From the NCBI GenBank assembly GCA_947446025.1, contig CANFEY010000021.1:1-63826 (forward strand): a DNA stretch of 63,826 nucleotides, in the 5' to 3' direction. Below are positions 36,230 through 44,863 of this stretch, piece by piece. The notes under the pieces are model-generated. The model made no database searches. It was not told where the DNA came from and was given only the letters and a program-made list of their open reading frames with translations. A program made the position numbers and the translations under genes. Source of the DNA: Bryobacterales bacterium. GTDB lineage: Bacteria > Acidobacteriota > Terriglobia > Bryobacterales > Bryobacteraceae. The first letter of the stretch is position 1. Every line of letters starts with the position of its first letter.

Positions 36230-36882
36230 TCAGTTAACCGCGAGGATGCCGATCAATTTTTGCAACTCCGGCACATCCGTCGTCTTGGTGGCCGCGCTGA
36301 GGGGGTTGTTGCGCAGCGACACGCTTCGGAAGGGAACAAGCCCCTTGGGTTTGGCGGCATCCGGGCGGACTGCCTCCACCAGCGGCTTCAGGTCGGTAAT
36401 CTGGTTGCCGTCCAGGTACCGCGAAGACGAGGATTGCAGGCTCTTGACCGGGGCCAGATCGCGCACACGGTTCTGGTTCAGATCGAGCATGACCAGCTTC
36501 TTCAATCCCATGACCGGAGCCATGTCGGCCACCTGATTGTTCTGCAGCCGGAGCCACTCCAATTTGGCGAGGCCCCCCAGCGGCGCGAGGTCCGTGACCG
36601 TGCCGCCTTTGATCGTGATCGATTCCAGATCGGTCAGCCCGGCCAGCGGACCAAGGTCGCTGATCTCGGACTTGCCTATGTAGAGGAAGCGGAGCCCCGT
36701 CAGCTTCTCCATGCCCCCAAGTCACGAATCGTGTCCCCGGATTGGATGAGCAAGACCGTGGGAGCCTGGGTTTGGGTGACCGGTCCGGCGGGCTGCCCCG
36801 CAGGCAGGCTCTGCGCGGCGAAGGCGGCGGACAAACTCAGCATCAGCCCGCCGGACCGAATCAGCATGAATCGTGTCTTCAT
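36230..36882 (-). pseudogene. Secreted leucine-rich-repeat protein, frameshifted
   Basis: Two ORFs overlap: 36700-36882 encodes a signal peptide (MLIRSGGLMLSLSAAFAAQ) and VLLIQSGDTIRDLG, while 36230-36712 encodes five leucine-rich repeats of about 22 residues (DLGPLAGLTDLESITIKGG, DLAPLGGLAKLEWLRLQNNQ, and so on). Adding one G to the run of five (plus-strand C run 36714-36718) joins them as IRDLGGMEKLTGLRFLYIG, a perfect repeat continuation. So this is one gene with a single-base deletion or an assembly error. The intact protein would be about 217 aa, of the internalin-like bacterial LRR type, lying 33 bp from dprA. Confidence 0.82.
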
Positions 36883-36985
36883 GACAAGTGTCTCCAGAAG
36901 GAAAGTTGGGGTTGTATTCACATTCTACAAAAGAGCGGGGCGGCGGGCACTAGCGCCGGGGACCCAGAGTGAACTACAGTTAACT

Positions 36986-38854
36986 TTGGACACGAAACCA
37001 CAGCTACCCTCCGCGCCCGCCTCCCTGCCGGAGGTTCACGCGTCGGTAACCACGTCAAAGCCCACGCTGCTGAAGCGGATGTTCGCCTTCGCCGGGCCTG
37101 CCTACCTGGTCAGCGTCGGCTACATGGACCCCGGCAATTGGGCCGCCGGCCTGGGTGCCGGTTCGCAGTTCGGCTACCAACTGCTGTGGGTCATGGTGCT
37201 GTCCAACCTCATGGCGATCCTGCTGCAGACGCTCTCCGCGCGCCTGGGCATCGTCACCGGACGGGATCTCGCCCAGGCCTGTCGCGAAGCGTATCCCCGG
37301 CCCATCAGCTACTCGCTGTGGATCCTCTGCGAAATCGCGATTGCGGCGACGGACTTGGCGGAGGTCCTGGGCGCGGCCATCGGTCTGAAGTTGCTGTTCG
37401 GAATCCCGCTGGTCACCGGAGTCCTGCTCACCGCGCTCGATACCTTCGTGGTGCTGTGGCTGACCCGCTACGGCATCCGCGTGGTGGAAGGCCTGATCCT
37501 GGTGGTCATCTGCATCATCACAGGATGCTTCCTGGTGGAACTGACGTTCGCCGGACCCGCCGTGGGCGACATCGTATCCGGTCTGGTGCCGCGCATCGGA
37601 GGTTCACAACTCTACCTGGCCATCAGCATCCTGGGTGCCACCGTGATGCCGCACAACCTGTACCTGCATTCCGCACTGGTGCAGACGCGCAAGGTGGGGC
37701 GCAGCGAAGCAGAGCAACGCTCGGCGTGCAAGTTCAACCTGATCGATTCCGTCATCGCCCTCAACGGAGCGCTCATTGTGAACGCGTCCATTCTGATTCT
37801 GGCCGCGGCGGTGTTCTTCAAGAACGGCACCATTGTCACTGAGATTGAACAGGCGCATGAATTGCTGACGCCGCTGTTGGGCACGGCGCTCGCCAGCGCG
37901 CTGTTCGCCGTGGCGCTGCTGGCCAGCGGCCAATCCTCCACCTTGACCGGCACCTACGCGGGTCAAATCGTAATGGAAGGCTTCCTCAATCTGCGTCTGC
38001 GCCCGTGGCTGCGGCGGCTGCTCACACGCTCGGTCGCGATCATCCCGGCCGCCATCACCGTTTCGAGTTCGGGTGATTCGGGCACCTACCAGCTGCTCAT
38101 CCTGAGTCAGGTCATCCTCAGCCTGCAGTTGCCGTTCGCCATTCTGCCGCTGATCCGCTTCACCAATGACAAGCAACGCATGGGCAAGTTCGCCAACAAG
38201 CCTTGGGTCAACGCGCTGGCGTGGATCGTGGCGGCGGTGATCCTGGGTTTGAACTTCTGGCTGGTAAGCCAGGTGGCGCTCCCGTGGTTACAGGAAGCGG
38301 CGTGGCACTACGCCGTGGCCATTCCGGTGGGCGCGGCGATTCTGGCGCTGCTGGGCTGGGTCGCGTTCGCGAAGCACTTGCCGCCGCCGGTGGAGGATGA
38401 ACTGCGCGGTGTGGCCGTGGCATCCGACCTCCCTGCTCCGATCTACCGTAAGATTCTGGTCCCACTCGACCACTCAGACCGTGACCGGGCCGCCGTCGCG
38501 CACGCGGCCGCCATGGCCCGCATCCACGGAGCCACCATCCACCTGCTGCACGTGGAGGAAGGCGCAACCAGCCAGCTGTACGGCCCGGACGCTTCGACGG
38601 CGGAGGTCGCCACCGGCGAACGCTACTTCCACAACATCGTAGAGGCTCTACGCAAAGACGGCTACTCGGCGGAACTTATGGTTGCCCACGGCCGCAACCC
38701 CAGCACCGAAATCATCCGTGTCGCCAACCAGCTGAAGCCGGACCTGGTGGTAATGGGCGCGCACGGCCATACCGGCATCAAAGACGTGGTCTTCGGCACC
38801 ACCATCAACGGCGTCCGCCACAAGCTCAGCGTTCCGGTCCTCGTGGTCCGTTAA
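36986..38854 (+). CDS. Nramp-family divalent metal transporter fused to a universal stress protein domain
   Basis: 622 aa from a TTG at 36986 (poor ribosome site; ATG at 37079 is the alternative). The open frame extends over the LRR gene upstream but that part is non-coding. The Nramp domain covers about residues 30-450: YMDPGNWAAGLGAGSQFGY with the D-P-G-N metal site, VLGATVMPHNLYLHS with the M-P-H-N site of helix 6, and eleven predicted helices. From about 475 a UspA domain follows (YRKILVPLDHSDRDRAAVAH, VMGAHGHTGIKDVVFGTTIN), with the ATP-binding G-x2-G-x9-G pattern partly kept. Expected proton-coupled Mn/Fe uptake, perhaps nucleotide-regulated. Confidence 0.92.
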   Translation: MDTKPQLPSAPASLPEVHASVTTSKPTLLKRMFAFAGPAYLVSVGYMDPGNWAAGLGAGSQFGYQLLWVMVLSNLMAILLQTLSARLGIVTGRDLAQACREAYPRPISYSLWILCEIAIAATDLAEVLGAAIGLKLLFGIPLVTGVLLTALDTFVVLWLTRYGIRVVEGLILVVICIITGCFLVELTFAGPAVGDIVSGLVPRIGGSQLYLAISILGATVMPHNLYLHSALVQTRKVGRSEAEQRSACKFNLIDSVIALNGALIVNASILILAAAVFFKNGTIVTEIEQAHELLTPLLGTALASALFAVALLASGQSSTLTGTYAGQIVMEGFLNLRLRPWLRRLLTRSVAIIPAAITVSSSGDSGTYQLLILSQVILSLQLPFAILPLIRFTNDKQRMGKFANKPWVNALAWIVAAVILGLNFWLVSQVALPWLQEAAWHYAVAIPVGAAILALLGWVAFAKHLPPPVEDELRGVAVASDLPAPIYRKILVPLDHSDRDRAAVAHAAAMARIHGATIHLLHVEEGATSQLYGPDASTAEVATGERYFHNIVEALRKDGYSAELMVAHGRNPSTEIIRVANQLKPDLVVMGAHGHTGIKDVVFGTTINGVRHKLSVPVLVVR

Positions 38855-38874
38855 ATGGTGTCAGACACCATTTA
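38852..38874. repeat. REP-like 23-bp perfect palindrome containing both stop codons
   Basis: Core GGTGTCAGACACC at 38857-38869, extended to a perfect 23-bp palindrome. The core is identical to that in the RAYT inverted repeats at 44105 and 44841 and in the solo copy at 56847. Its outer arms are the TAA stop of the Nramp gene and, on the other strand, the TAA stop of the receptor at 38872, so it may also terminate both transcripts. Confidence 0.85.
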
Positions 38875-41499
38875 GAATCCGAGGCGCAACGTGAAGCGGA
38901 AGGTGCGCCCGTCATTCAGCGTGTTGGTGATCTGCCCGAAGTTCGGGGCCGCCAGATTGTCCCCGGGCCCCGCGAACTGCGGCGTGTTGAAAAAGTTGAC
39001 CGACTCCGCGCGGAACGTCACTTGCCAGTCCCGAACCGCAAAGGCGCGCTGGATGGACGCGTTGACGTTGGCGATCTTCCCTTTGCGGAACACGTTGCGC
39101 CCCAGACTTCCCTGCATCTCCAGCGGAGCGTTCATGAAGCGGAACGCAGAGCGCGGCAGCAACTGGGTTGAGGTGTCCGGATCACCAATGGTTCGGCCAA
39201 GAATCGACGGATCGAGAATGAACGGCCGGTCCCCTTGCAAGCCGTCGACATTGCCGAAGCCAGGGCCATCCGAGCCCGCAACAATCGTGATCGGCGTACC
39301 GCTCTTCACCAGGTACACCGACGCCACCGTCCAATTGCCGGCCAGCCGATTCCACCAGCCCGAGCCTCGCTTGCCCACATCATAAGAGGCCTGCACCAGC
39401 GCCGCGTGCGGTTGATCGAAGTCGCTGAGGCCCTTTTGATCCTGGCGCGCGTTGACGCCGGATTGCCCCGCCGCCTCACGCGAACTGTTGCCGATGCCGG
39501 TGAACGTGTAGTCCGTTCCGTAGTCGATCGATTTGCTCAGCCAGTACGACCCAGTGAGCGATAGCCCGTTCCAACGCGGCGTGGAGATGGTGGCAATGGC
39601 GGCATCGTAGAACGCCCGCGAGCCGTTGTGAATATCGAGCACCTCGAACGCCGTCTGATCCGCGCGGCGGTCACTAACCGTGGCGGTGGTGAACGGAATG
39701 CCCGCCACCGGAACCGCGCGGTTTTCCAGAAAGTTGTAGAAGATCTTCTGCGTGCGGCTGCCGGTGTAGCCCAGCGTCATGCGCCAGTTGCGCGATAGCT
39801 CGCCTTCCCAACTGAAGTTGTATTGGTAGGAATACGGCGTGGCGATGTTCGGACTCATCACGAAGCGGCTGCTGCGCAAGTTCGCCGGGTTGGTGTCCAC
39901 GCCTTCCAGCGGCCGGCCCAGCACGGGAGCCTGCACGATCACGCGTGAGTTGTACGGCTTGTTGTAGCGGTCAATGCCGAAGATCACCGGGAAGATCTGC
40001 CCGAACATCACCCCGCCCGCGCCGCGCAGCACGCCCCAGCGCCCCGGCAGCCGGTACGCGAAGCCGGCGGACGGCGCGACGTTATTCCAGTCCGAGCCGA
40101 ACGGCACCTTCGCAAGACCGGTCACATCGAAAGGCTTGGTCACCGGTTCCCAGCGCACGGACGCGTTGAGCGTGAAGTTCTTCGTGGCCTGCCAGTGGTC
40201 GCCAATGTAGGCCTGCATGTCCCAGTTCCGCATCGCCCGATATGCGGTGCCGATGGACTGCAGAAAGCGCGAGGGCGTGCCCATACGCAGGTTGGTGATG
40301 CCGTCGCGCCCGAAGTCGGGATTGAATTGGTACAGACCGCGTGCGGCCTCCGGTTCATCACTGTTGTACTGCAGCCGCGTCGCGGCGAAGCCTGCGGAAA
40401 TCGTATGTGAGCCCCGCTTGCTCTGCGCCGAAGCCGCTGTGCGGTAACGATTCTGCACGCGCCACCGGGGAACATCGAACGACGGACCCAGTCCCGTGAG
40501 CCCCTGCACCGCGATGGGACCAACGGCTCCGGCGGCAGCTTCGAGATTGGTCGTCGTGCGTTCGAAGGCTCCCGTGACATCGATCACGGTCTGCGGCGTC
40601 AGCACGTGATGCCACGTGGTCGCGGCCGTGTGCGACTTGGTCGTTGTGTTCGGATTCTGCCCTGTCACGAATTGGAACGCCGTGACGTGCTGCCCCGTGA
40701 ACGCGTAACGCGCCGTGATGCTGTCCTTCTGGGAAAGCTGCTGCGTAATCTGGCCGCTATGCGTGTCCGTGTCGGTCGACTGCGGACTGTTGGTGTTGAG
40801 CGCCCGCTCCGCGATGTCCGGCCGGTTGGGCAGCACGTTCGGGTAGGCATTGAAGTAGCGCTGAATGATCGCTCGCATCGCCGGATCAGTAGTAAGCGGC
40901 GTGCGCTCTCCTGGCAGCGGCACCAGGATGTTGCCGTTCACTTGCCCCCGGTTCTTGTTCTGCGAAAGCGAGGTGGAAAGGAACGCTCCCTTCCACAACC
41001 GCGTGGTCAGATTGATCCCGTACTGATTGCTGCGCGCGGGCTGCACCTTGCCCACTTGGAAATACGTCCGGGCGCTGAAGACGCTGTTCTGGTGGGTCCA
41101 GAAGATCTGCCCATGCACGCCGGAGCCATTCTGCTGCGCCACTTGAAACCCGCCGCGCGCGTTGTTGCCCAGCTCGGCGGAGAAGTAGTTGCGGTCCGGC
41201 AGAAACTCCTGAACGATGGTAGCGCTGGTCCCCACCCGGCTGTTCAGCTCGCGCGTGGCATTGTTGTCGATCAGCGTGATCTGCACGTTCTCATTGCGCC
41301 GGCTCTCGCCGCGTTCGGTGTTGGCCGCGCCCAGCAAGTTGAGCGTGGTCCGATTCTGCACCGCCGCGTCGACCGGTTCTTCGGCTGCAGCCTCTTCTTC
41401 AGGCTCCGGTGCCGGAGCCGACGGCTGTTGCGCGAAAAGGGAAATGGACGTGAGAAGGAGTAGAACTCCAAGACGAAAAGAGGGAAGCACTTGATCCAT
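38872..41499 (-). CDS. Oar-like TonB-dependent outer-membrane receptor lacking the usual N-terminal domain
   Basis: 875 aa. Signal peptide 1-23 (VLLLLTSISLFAQ), an acidic Pro/Glu-rich stretch (EPEEEAAAEEPVDAA), then a short plug-like region (NENVQITLIDNNATRELNSR, PDRNYFSAEL, GVHGQIFWTHQNSVFSARTY) that goes quickly into a very large barrel of the Acidobacterial Oar type (RYAFTGQHVT, FNPDFGRDGITNLRMGTPSR, QAYIGDHWQATKNFTLNASV, ending GRTFRFTLRLGF). The carboxypeptidase-regulatory domain and standard plug motifs are missing. It probably imports glycans or peptides. Convergent with the Nramp gene across the palindrome. Confidence 0.85.
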   Translation of the reverse strand: MDQVLPSFRLGVLLLLTSISLFAQQPSAPAPEPEEEAAAEEPVDAAVQNRTTLNLLGAANTERGESRRNENVQITLIDNNATRELNSRVGTSATIVQEFLPDRNYFSAELGNNARGGFQVAQQNGSGVHGQIFWTHQNSVFSARTYFQVGKVQPARSNQYGINLTTRLWKGAFLSTSLSQNKNRGQVNGNILVPLPGERTPLTTDPAMRAIIQRYFNAYPNVLPNRPDIAERALNTNSPQSTDTDTHSGQITQQLSQKDSITARYAFTGQHVTAFQFVTGQNPNTTTKSHTAATTWHHVLTPQTVIDVTGAFERTTTNLEAAAGAVGPIAVQGLTGLGPSFDVPRWRVQNRYRTAASAQSKRGSHTISAGFAATRLQYNSDEPEAARGLYQFNPDFGRDGITNLRMGTPSRFLQSIGTAYRAMRNWDMQAYIGDHWQATKNFTLNASVRWEPVTKPFDVTGLAKVPFGSDWNNVAPSAGFAYRLPGRWGVLRGAGGVMFGQIFPVIFGIDRYNKPYNSRVIVQAPVLGRPLEGVDTNPANLRSSRFVMSPNIATPYSYQYNFSWEGELSRNWRMTLGYTGSRTQKIFYNFLENRAVPVAGIPFTTATVSDRRADQTAFEVLDIHNGSRAFYDAAIATISTPRWNGLSLTGSYWLSKSIDYGTDYTFTGIGNSSREAAGQSGVNARQDQKGLSDFDQPHAALVQASYDVGKRGSGWWNRLAGNWTVASVYLVKSGTPITIVAGSDGPGFGNVDGLQGDRPFILDPSILGRTIGDPDTSTQLLPRSAFRFMNAPLEMQGSLGRNVFRKGKIANVNASIQRAFAVRDWQVTFRAESVNFFNTPQFAGPGDNLAAPNFGQITNTLNDGRTFRFTLRLGF

Positions 41500-41782
41500 T
41501 GTAGCCCGTCCGCCGATTTTCTCATCGACTCACTGAAGAACCAGCGGCGAGCGAAGGCTTATCTCAAGGCGGCCATAAGATGACGATCCACGCGTGTTCC
41601 TCCTGGCCCTGCGAAGCGTCGCACAGGCCCGCGGTATTAGCGACGTCGCGGAGAAGAGCAAGCTCAACCGCAGCCTCTACAAGATGCTTTCGAAACGCGG
41701 CAACCCGAGTCTCCAGAGTCTGGCAGCGCTGCTGGGCGAACTGGGTTTCCGGCTCACCTTGGAGGCGAAGAACGCGGCTTAG
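41491..41782 (+). pseudogene. HigA-like addiction-module antidote, frameshifted
   Basis: Two frames together give the antidote family layout. 41515-41577 encodes ADFLIDSLKNQRRAKAYLKA and stops at 41578-41580; 41582-41782 encodes DDDPRVFLLALRSVAQARG, then KLNRSLYKMLSKRGNPSLQS and LGELGFRLTLEAK, the helix-turn-helix half. The break lies at ATAAGATGACGAT (about 41574-41586). The N-terminal segment overlaps the start of the receptor gene at 41499. No toxin gene of the HigB/RelE type is adjacent. Probably a dead orphan antitoxin. Confidence 0.65.
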
Positions 41783-41786
41783 TTCG

Positions 41787-41870
41787 CCAGCCCGGTTCTC
41801 GCTCGATGCGCTTGTGAACATTGCGACGGCGCTCGGGTGTCGTGTGCGTTTCGATCTTGAGGCCGCATAA
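41787..41870 (+). pseudogene. C-terminal fragment of a second HTH antitoxin-like protein
   Basis: The segment FSLDALVNIATALGCRVRFD ending LEAA* resembles the end of HTH antitoxins (F-S-L-x-x-L-V-x-I-A-x-A-L-G). Nothing upstream in this frame continues the domain, because those bases code for the other antidote. It marks remains of a second toxin-antitoxin module. Confidence 0.45.
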
Positions 41871-42078
41871 GTCTCCGCCGGTCCCGGCCTTCTACTTCGA
41901 GGGCATGGCAGGGATCACCCGGAACTTGCGGCGGGATCGGTGGCGGCTCAAAGCACGATCCCCACCGCCCGTTGTATACTTCATAAAGACCCCGGACAGG
42001 CTGTCCACAAGTTAGTCGTGCCGCCCCTTACCGCGCCACGCACCCGGCATGCCCGGTCCAAAATCAGGAGACATCTCA

Positions 42079-42921
42079 ATGAGTGAAGTGCTCAGCGGAG
42101 CTGAATTTAAGAAAGAACTGCGCGCCGGCGTCCCCAAGTTGGGACTTTTTGTGAACTCGCACAGTCCCACGGTCGCCGAGCAGTTGGCGCACAGCGGCTA
42201 TGATTGGCTGCTGGTCGACATGCAGCATGGCCCCATGAACTATGAGAAGCTCTCGGTCATGCTGGCCGGCATCGCTAACGGCGGAGCCAAGTCGTTGGTC
42301 CGCGTCGCCGGCTATCAGGATCGTCAAGGCATCCAGCAATCACTCGACACCGGTGCCGATGGCGTGCTGGTCCCCTACATCAACACCGCCGAAGAAGCGC
42401 GGCAGGCCATCAGCTGCTGCAAGTACCCCATGGCGGGCACCCGCTCGGTCTACTTCCCGCAGCGCAGCATGAACAAGGAAGGCTTGCTCGGTTACGCCGG
42501 TGCCGCCAATGACAACACCATCGTCGCGCTGCAAGTCGAAACTGCGGATTGCATCAAGAACATCGATGAGATCGCCGCTGTCCCCGGCGTCGACCTCCTC
42601 TTCCTCGGCCAGAATGACCTCTGCATGTCCATGGGCCTGTACGAAAAGTACAAGTTCCCGGACATGTACACCTCGCCTGAACTGCTCGAGGCCACCAACA
42701 AGTTGATCGCGGCCGCCAAGAAGAACAACGTCATCCTCGGCTTGTTCCTGTTCGGCACCTCGCGCGTCGGCGAATTCCTCGATAAGGGCTTCCCGCTCAT
42801 CAGCCTCGGCAATGACCTGCATCACATGCTGACCCAAGCGGGCGCGTATGTGAAGGACGTCGAAGCCATCTCCAAGGAAAAGGGTTCGAATTGGCAGCGC
42901 CGCAAGTCGGCTCTCCTGTAG
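42079..42921 (+). CDS. HpcH/HpaI-family aldolase
   Basis: 280 aa from the ATG at 42079, which has an AGGAG Shine-Dalgarno 9 bases upstream; a TATACT box lies at 41975-41980. TIM-barrel of the 2-dehydro-3-deoxyglucarate/HpaI aldolase class: PKLGLFVNSHSPTVAEQLAH, YDWLLVDMQHGPMNYE (catalytic His and metal-site Asp region), LVRVAGYQDRQGIQQSLDTG, DGVLVPYINTAEEARQA, ALQVETADCIKNIDEIAA with the metal-binding glutamate, and VDLLFLGQNDLCMSMG. It cleaves or forms a 2-keto acid from pyruvate and an aldehyde; the substrate is unknown. Twelve bp upstream of an aminotransferase, so probably one operon. Confidence 0.92.
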   Translation: MSEVLSGAEFKKELRAGVPKLGLFVNSHSPTVAEQLAHSGYDWLLVDMQHGPMNYEKLSVMLAGIANGGAKSLVRVAGYQDRQGIQQSLDTGADGVLVPYINTAEEARQAISCCKYPMAGTRSVYFPQRSMNKEGLLGYAGAANDNTIVALQVETADCIKNIDEIAAVPGVDLLFLGQNDLCMSMGLYEKYKFPDMYTSPELLEATNKLIAAAKKNNVILGLFLFGTSRVGEFLDKGFPLISLGNDLHHMLTQAGAYVKDVEAISKEKGSNWQRRKSALL

Positions 42922-42933
42922 GCAACACGAGAC

Positions 42934-44106
42934 ATGGAACTAGTTAAAGGTATGGCCGGCCTCGGTGCCGAGTCTGCGTTCGAGGTCCTAGCGAAAGCCC
43001 GGGCCCTCGAAGCGCAGGGCAAAAACATCATCCACCTGCAGATCGGCGAACCGGACTTCCCTACCCCGAAGCACATCGTGGAAGCCGGACAGAAGGCCCT
43101 CGGCGACGGCTTCACGAAGTACGGCCCCACCCAAGGCATGCCCGAGGCGCGCGCCGCCATCGCGCGATACGTCTCGCGCACCCGCGGCATTGAAGTGGGA
43201 CCCGAGCGGGTCTGCATCGTCCCCGGCGCAAAGCCGATCATGTACTTCGCGATGATCGCGCTGCTGGGCCCCGGCGATGAGGCTATTTACGCCAACCCCG
43301 GCTTTCCCATTTATGAATCCATGATCCGCTTCCAGGGCGCGACGCCAGTGGCGATTCCGCTGGTGGAAGAAAAAGGCTGGACGCTCGATATGGACATGCT
43401 CGAGTCCAAGCTCACGTCCAAGACCAAGCTGATCGTGCTCAACTCGCCGCAGAATCCCACCGGCGGCATCATCCCCAACGAAGACATCGAACGCCTCGCA
43501 AATCTGTGCAAGGACCGCGACGTAGTCGTGCTGAGCGACGAAATCTACTCGCGCATCATTTATAGCGGCGGCTTCTCGGACTCCATCGCGAAGTACCCCT
43601 GGATGTTGGACAAGACGATCATTCTCGACGGCTTCTCGAAGACCTACTCGATGACCGGCTGGCGCCTGGGCTACGGCGTGATGAGCAAGCAGTTGGTTGC
43701 AGCAACCGTGCAACTGATGGGCAACTCGAACTCCTGCACCGCGACCTTCACGCAGATGGCCGGCATCGCCGCGCTGGAAGGCCCGCAAGACGACGTCGAC
43801 ATGATGGTGGCCAAGTTCAAGGAACGCCGCGACGCCATCGTAACGGGCTTGAACGGCATCCCCGGCTTCCGCTGCTCACTCCCCAACGGAGCCTTCTACG
43901 CCTTCCCGAACGTGAAGGCCACCGGCGTCCCCTCCAAACAGCTTTCTGAAATGATCCTGCAAGAAGCCGGCGTTGCGTGCCTCGACGGTCGCGGCTTCGG
44001 CGAATACGGTGAAGGCTACCTCCGCTTTAGCTACGCCAACTCGCTCGAAAACATCCAGGAAGCCCTGCGCCGCATCAAGGCGCTATCGGCTCGCTGGGCG
44101 AAATAG
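42934..44106 (+). CDS. Pyridoxal-phosphate-dependent aminotransferase, class I/II
   Basis: 390 aa, aspartate-aminotransferase fold type I. IIHLQIGEPDFPTPKHIVEA (about 29-48), NSPQNPTGGIIPNEDIE with the substrate-binding Asn, VVVLSDEIYSRIIY, and the PLP lysine in LDGFSKTYSMTGWRLGYGVM. The C-terminal GEGYLRFSYANS carries the carboxylate-binding Arg. It transfers amino groups between an amino acid and a 2-keto acid. Next to the HpaI-type aldolase it may process the keto acid that enzyme releases, which is inference. Its stop codon lies within the first bases of the RAYT element repeat. Confidence 0.94.
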   Translation: MELVKGMAGLGAESAFEVLAKARALEAQGKNIIHLQIGEPDFPTPKHIVEAGQKALGDGFTKYGPTQGMPEARAAIARYVSRTRGIEVGPERVCIVPGAKPIMYFAMIALLGPGDEAIYANPGFPIYESMIRFQGATPVAIPLVEEKGWTLDMDMLESKLTSKTKLIVLNSPQNPTGGIIPNEDIERLANLCKDRDVVVLSDEIYSRIIYSGGFSDSIAKYPWMLDKTIILDGFSKTYSMTGWRLGYGVMSKQLVAATVQLMGNSNSCTATFTQMAGIAALEGPQDDVDMMVAKFKERRDAIVTGLNGIPGFRCSLPNGAFYAFPNVKATGVPSKQLSEMILQEAGVACLDGRGFGEYGEGYLRFSYANSLENIQEALRRIKALSARWAK

Positions 44107-44136
44107 ATCGGTGTCAGACACCACAACTCCCGAACT
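44105..44136 (+). repeat. Left 32-bp inverted repeat of the RAYT element
   Basis: Perfect inverted copy of 44841-44872. It contains the palindromic core GGTGTCAGACACC followed by ACAACTCCCGAACT. The first two bases belong to the aminotransferase TAG stop. Confidence 0.95.
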
Positions 44137-44146
44137 ATTCTGAGAA

Positions 44147-44196
44147 AATCGGGGCGGTCGGGGCACTTAGGTGCATATGCCACGACCGCCCCGATT
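44147..44196 (+). repeat. 14-bp inverted repeat spanning the RAYT start codon
   Basis: AATCGGGGCGGTCG (44147-44160) and CGACCGCCCCGATT (44183-44196) are perfect complements with a 22-base loop that holds the ATG at 44177. In mRNA this would hide or frame the start codon, suggesting control of transposase translation. Confidence 0.85.
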
Positions 44197-44863
44197 CATT
44201 GTGCCCGACCTGCCTCACCACGTCACACAACGCGGCAACTACCGCCAACAGGTCTTCTTCGAAGACTCCGACTATCTCTTATACCTCCGCCTGCTCCAGC
44301 TCTACGCACAAAAGCTCGAGGTAACGGTACAAGCCTTCTGCCTAATGCCGAACCACGCTCATTTGGTCCTGACGCCACCTTCTGAAGATGCCCTCCCCCG
44401 GTTGCTGCAACGGCTCCACGGCGAATACGCACGGATCAAGCACGTCCATGACGAGAAAACCGGCCACCTCTGGCAGGCCCGATACTTTTCCTCCCCCATG
44501 GAGGATGCCTACTTCTGGAACGCGATGGTCTACGTTGAGCAGAATCCGAGCCGAGCCGGGCTGGTCGAGCGTTGCTGGGACTGGCGTTGGTCTAGCACCA
44601 GCGCGCACCTTTGTGAATCGTACGACCGCATCGTAGATCTCACGGAGTGGAATCGCCACTACACAGCCCGAACCTGGAGGGAACGACTGGAACACGGACT
44701 CCGCGACGCAAATCTGCTCCAGCGCATCCGCGAAGCCACCACAAGGGGATGGCCGCTGGGTTCCGAAGCCTTCCTGGACCGCCTCGAAGCCGAACTCGGC
44801 CGCCCCACCCGCCCCCGTCCCCCAGGCCCGAAAGCGCAGAAGTTCGGGAGTTGTGGTGTCTGA
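44177..44863 (+). CDS. REP-associated tyrosine transposase (Y1_Tnp / IS200-like)
   Basis: 228 aa from the ATG at 44177 (a GTG at 44171 is also in frame). Y1 transposase features: HHVTQRGNYRQQVFF (14-28), the HUH metal motif in MPNHAHLVL (H60, H62), GHLWQARYFSSPMED, and the catalytic tyrosine in YVEQNPSRAGLV (Y119). A C-terminal extension (about 150-228) is Arg/Pro-rich. RAYTs are single-copy, domesticated relatives of IS200 transposases that bind and spread REP palindromes. Its last codons run into the right inverted repeat. Related solo repeats in this window are its likely substrates. Confidence 0.94.
   Translation: MPRPPRFIVPDLPHHVTQRGNYRQQVFFEDSDYLLYLRLLQLYAQKLEVTVQAFCLMPNHAHLVLTPPSEDALPRLLQRLHGEYARIKHVHDEKTGHLWQARYFSSPMEDAYFWNAMVYVEQNPSRAGLVERCWDWRWSSTSAHLCESYDRIVDLTEWNRHYTARTWRERLEHGLRDANLLQRIREATTRGWPLGSEAFLDRLEAELGRPTRPRPPGPKAQKFGSCGV

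Noticed and set aside
36260-36985. Long N-terminal extension of the Nramp ORF
   Set aside because: It is antisense to the LRR gene, rich in Arg/His/Gln as expected for a shadow frame, and the transporter domain begins only after 36986.
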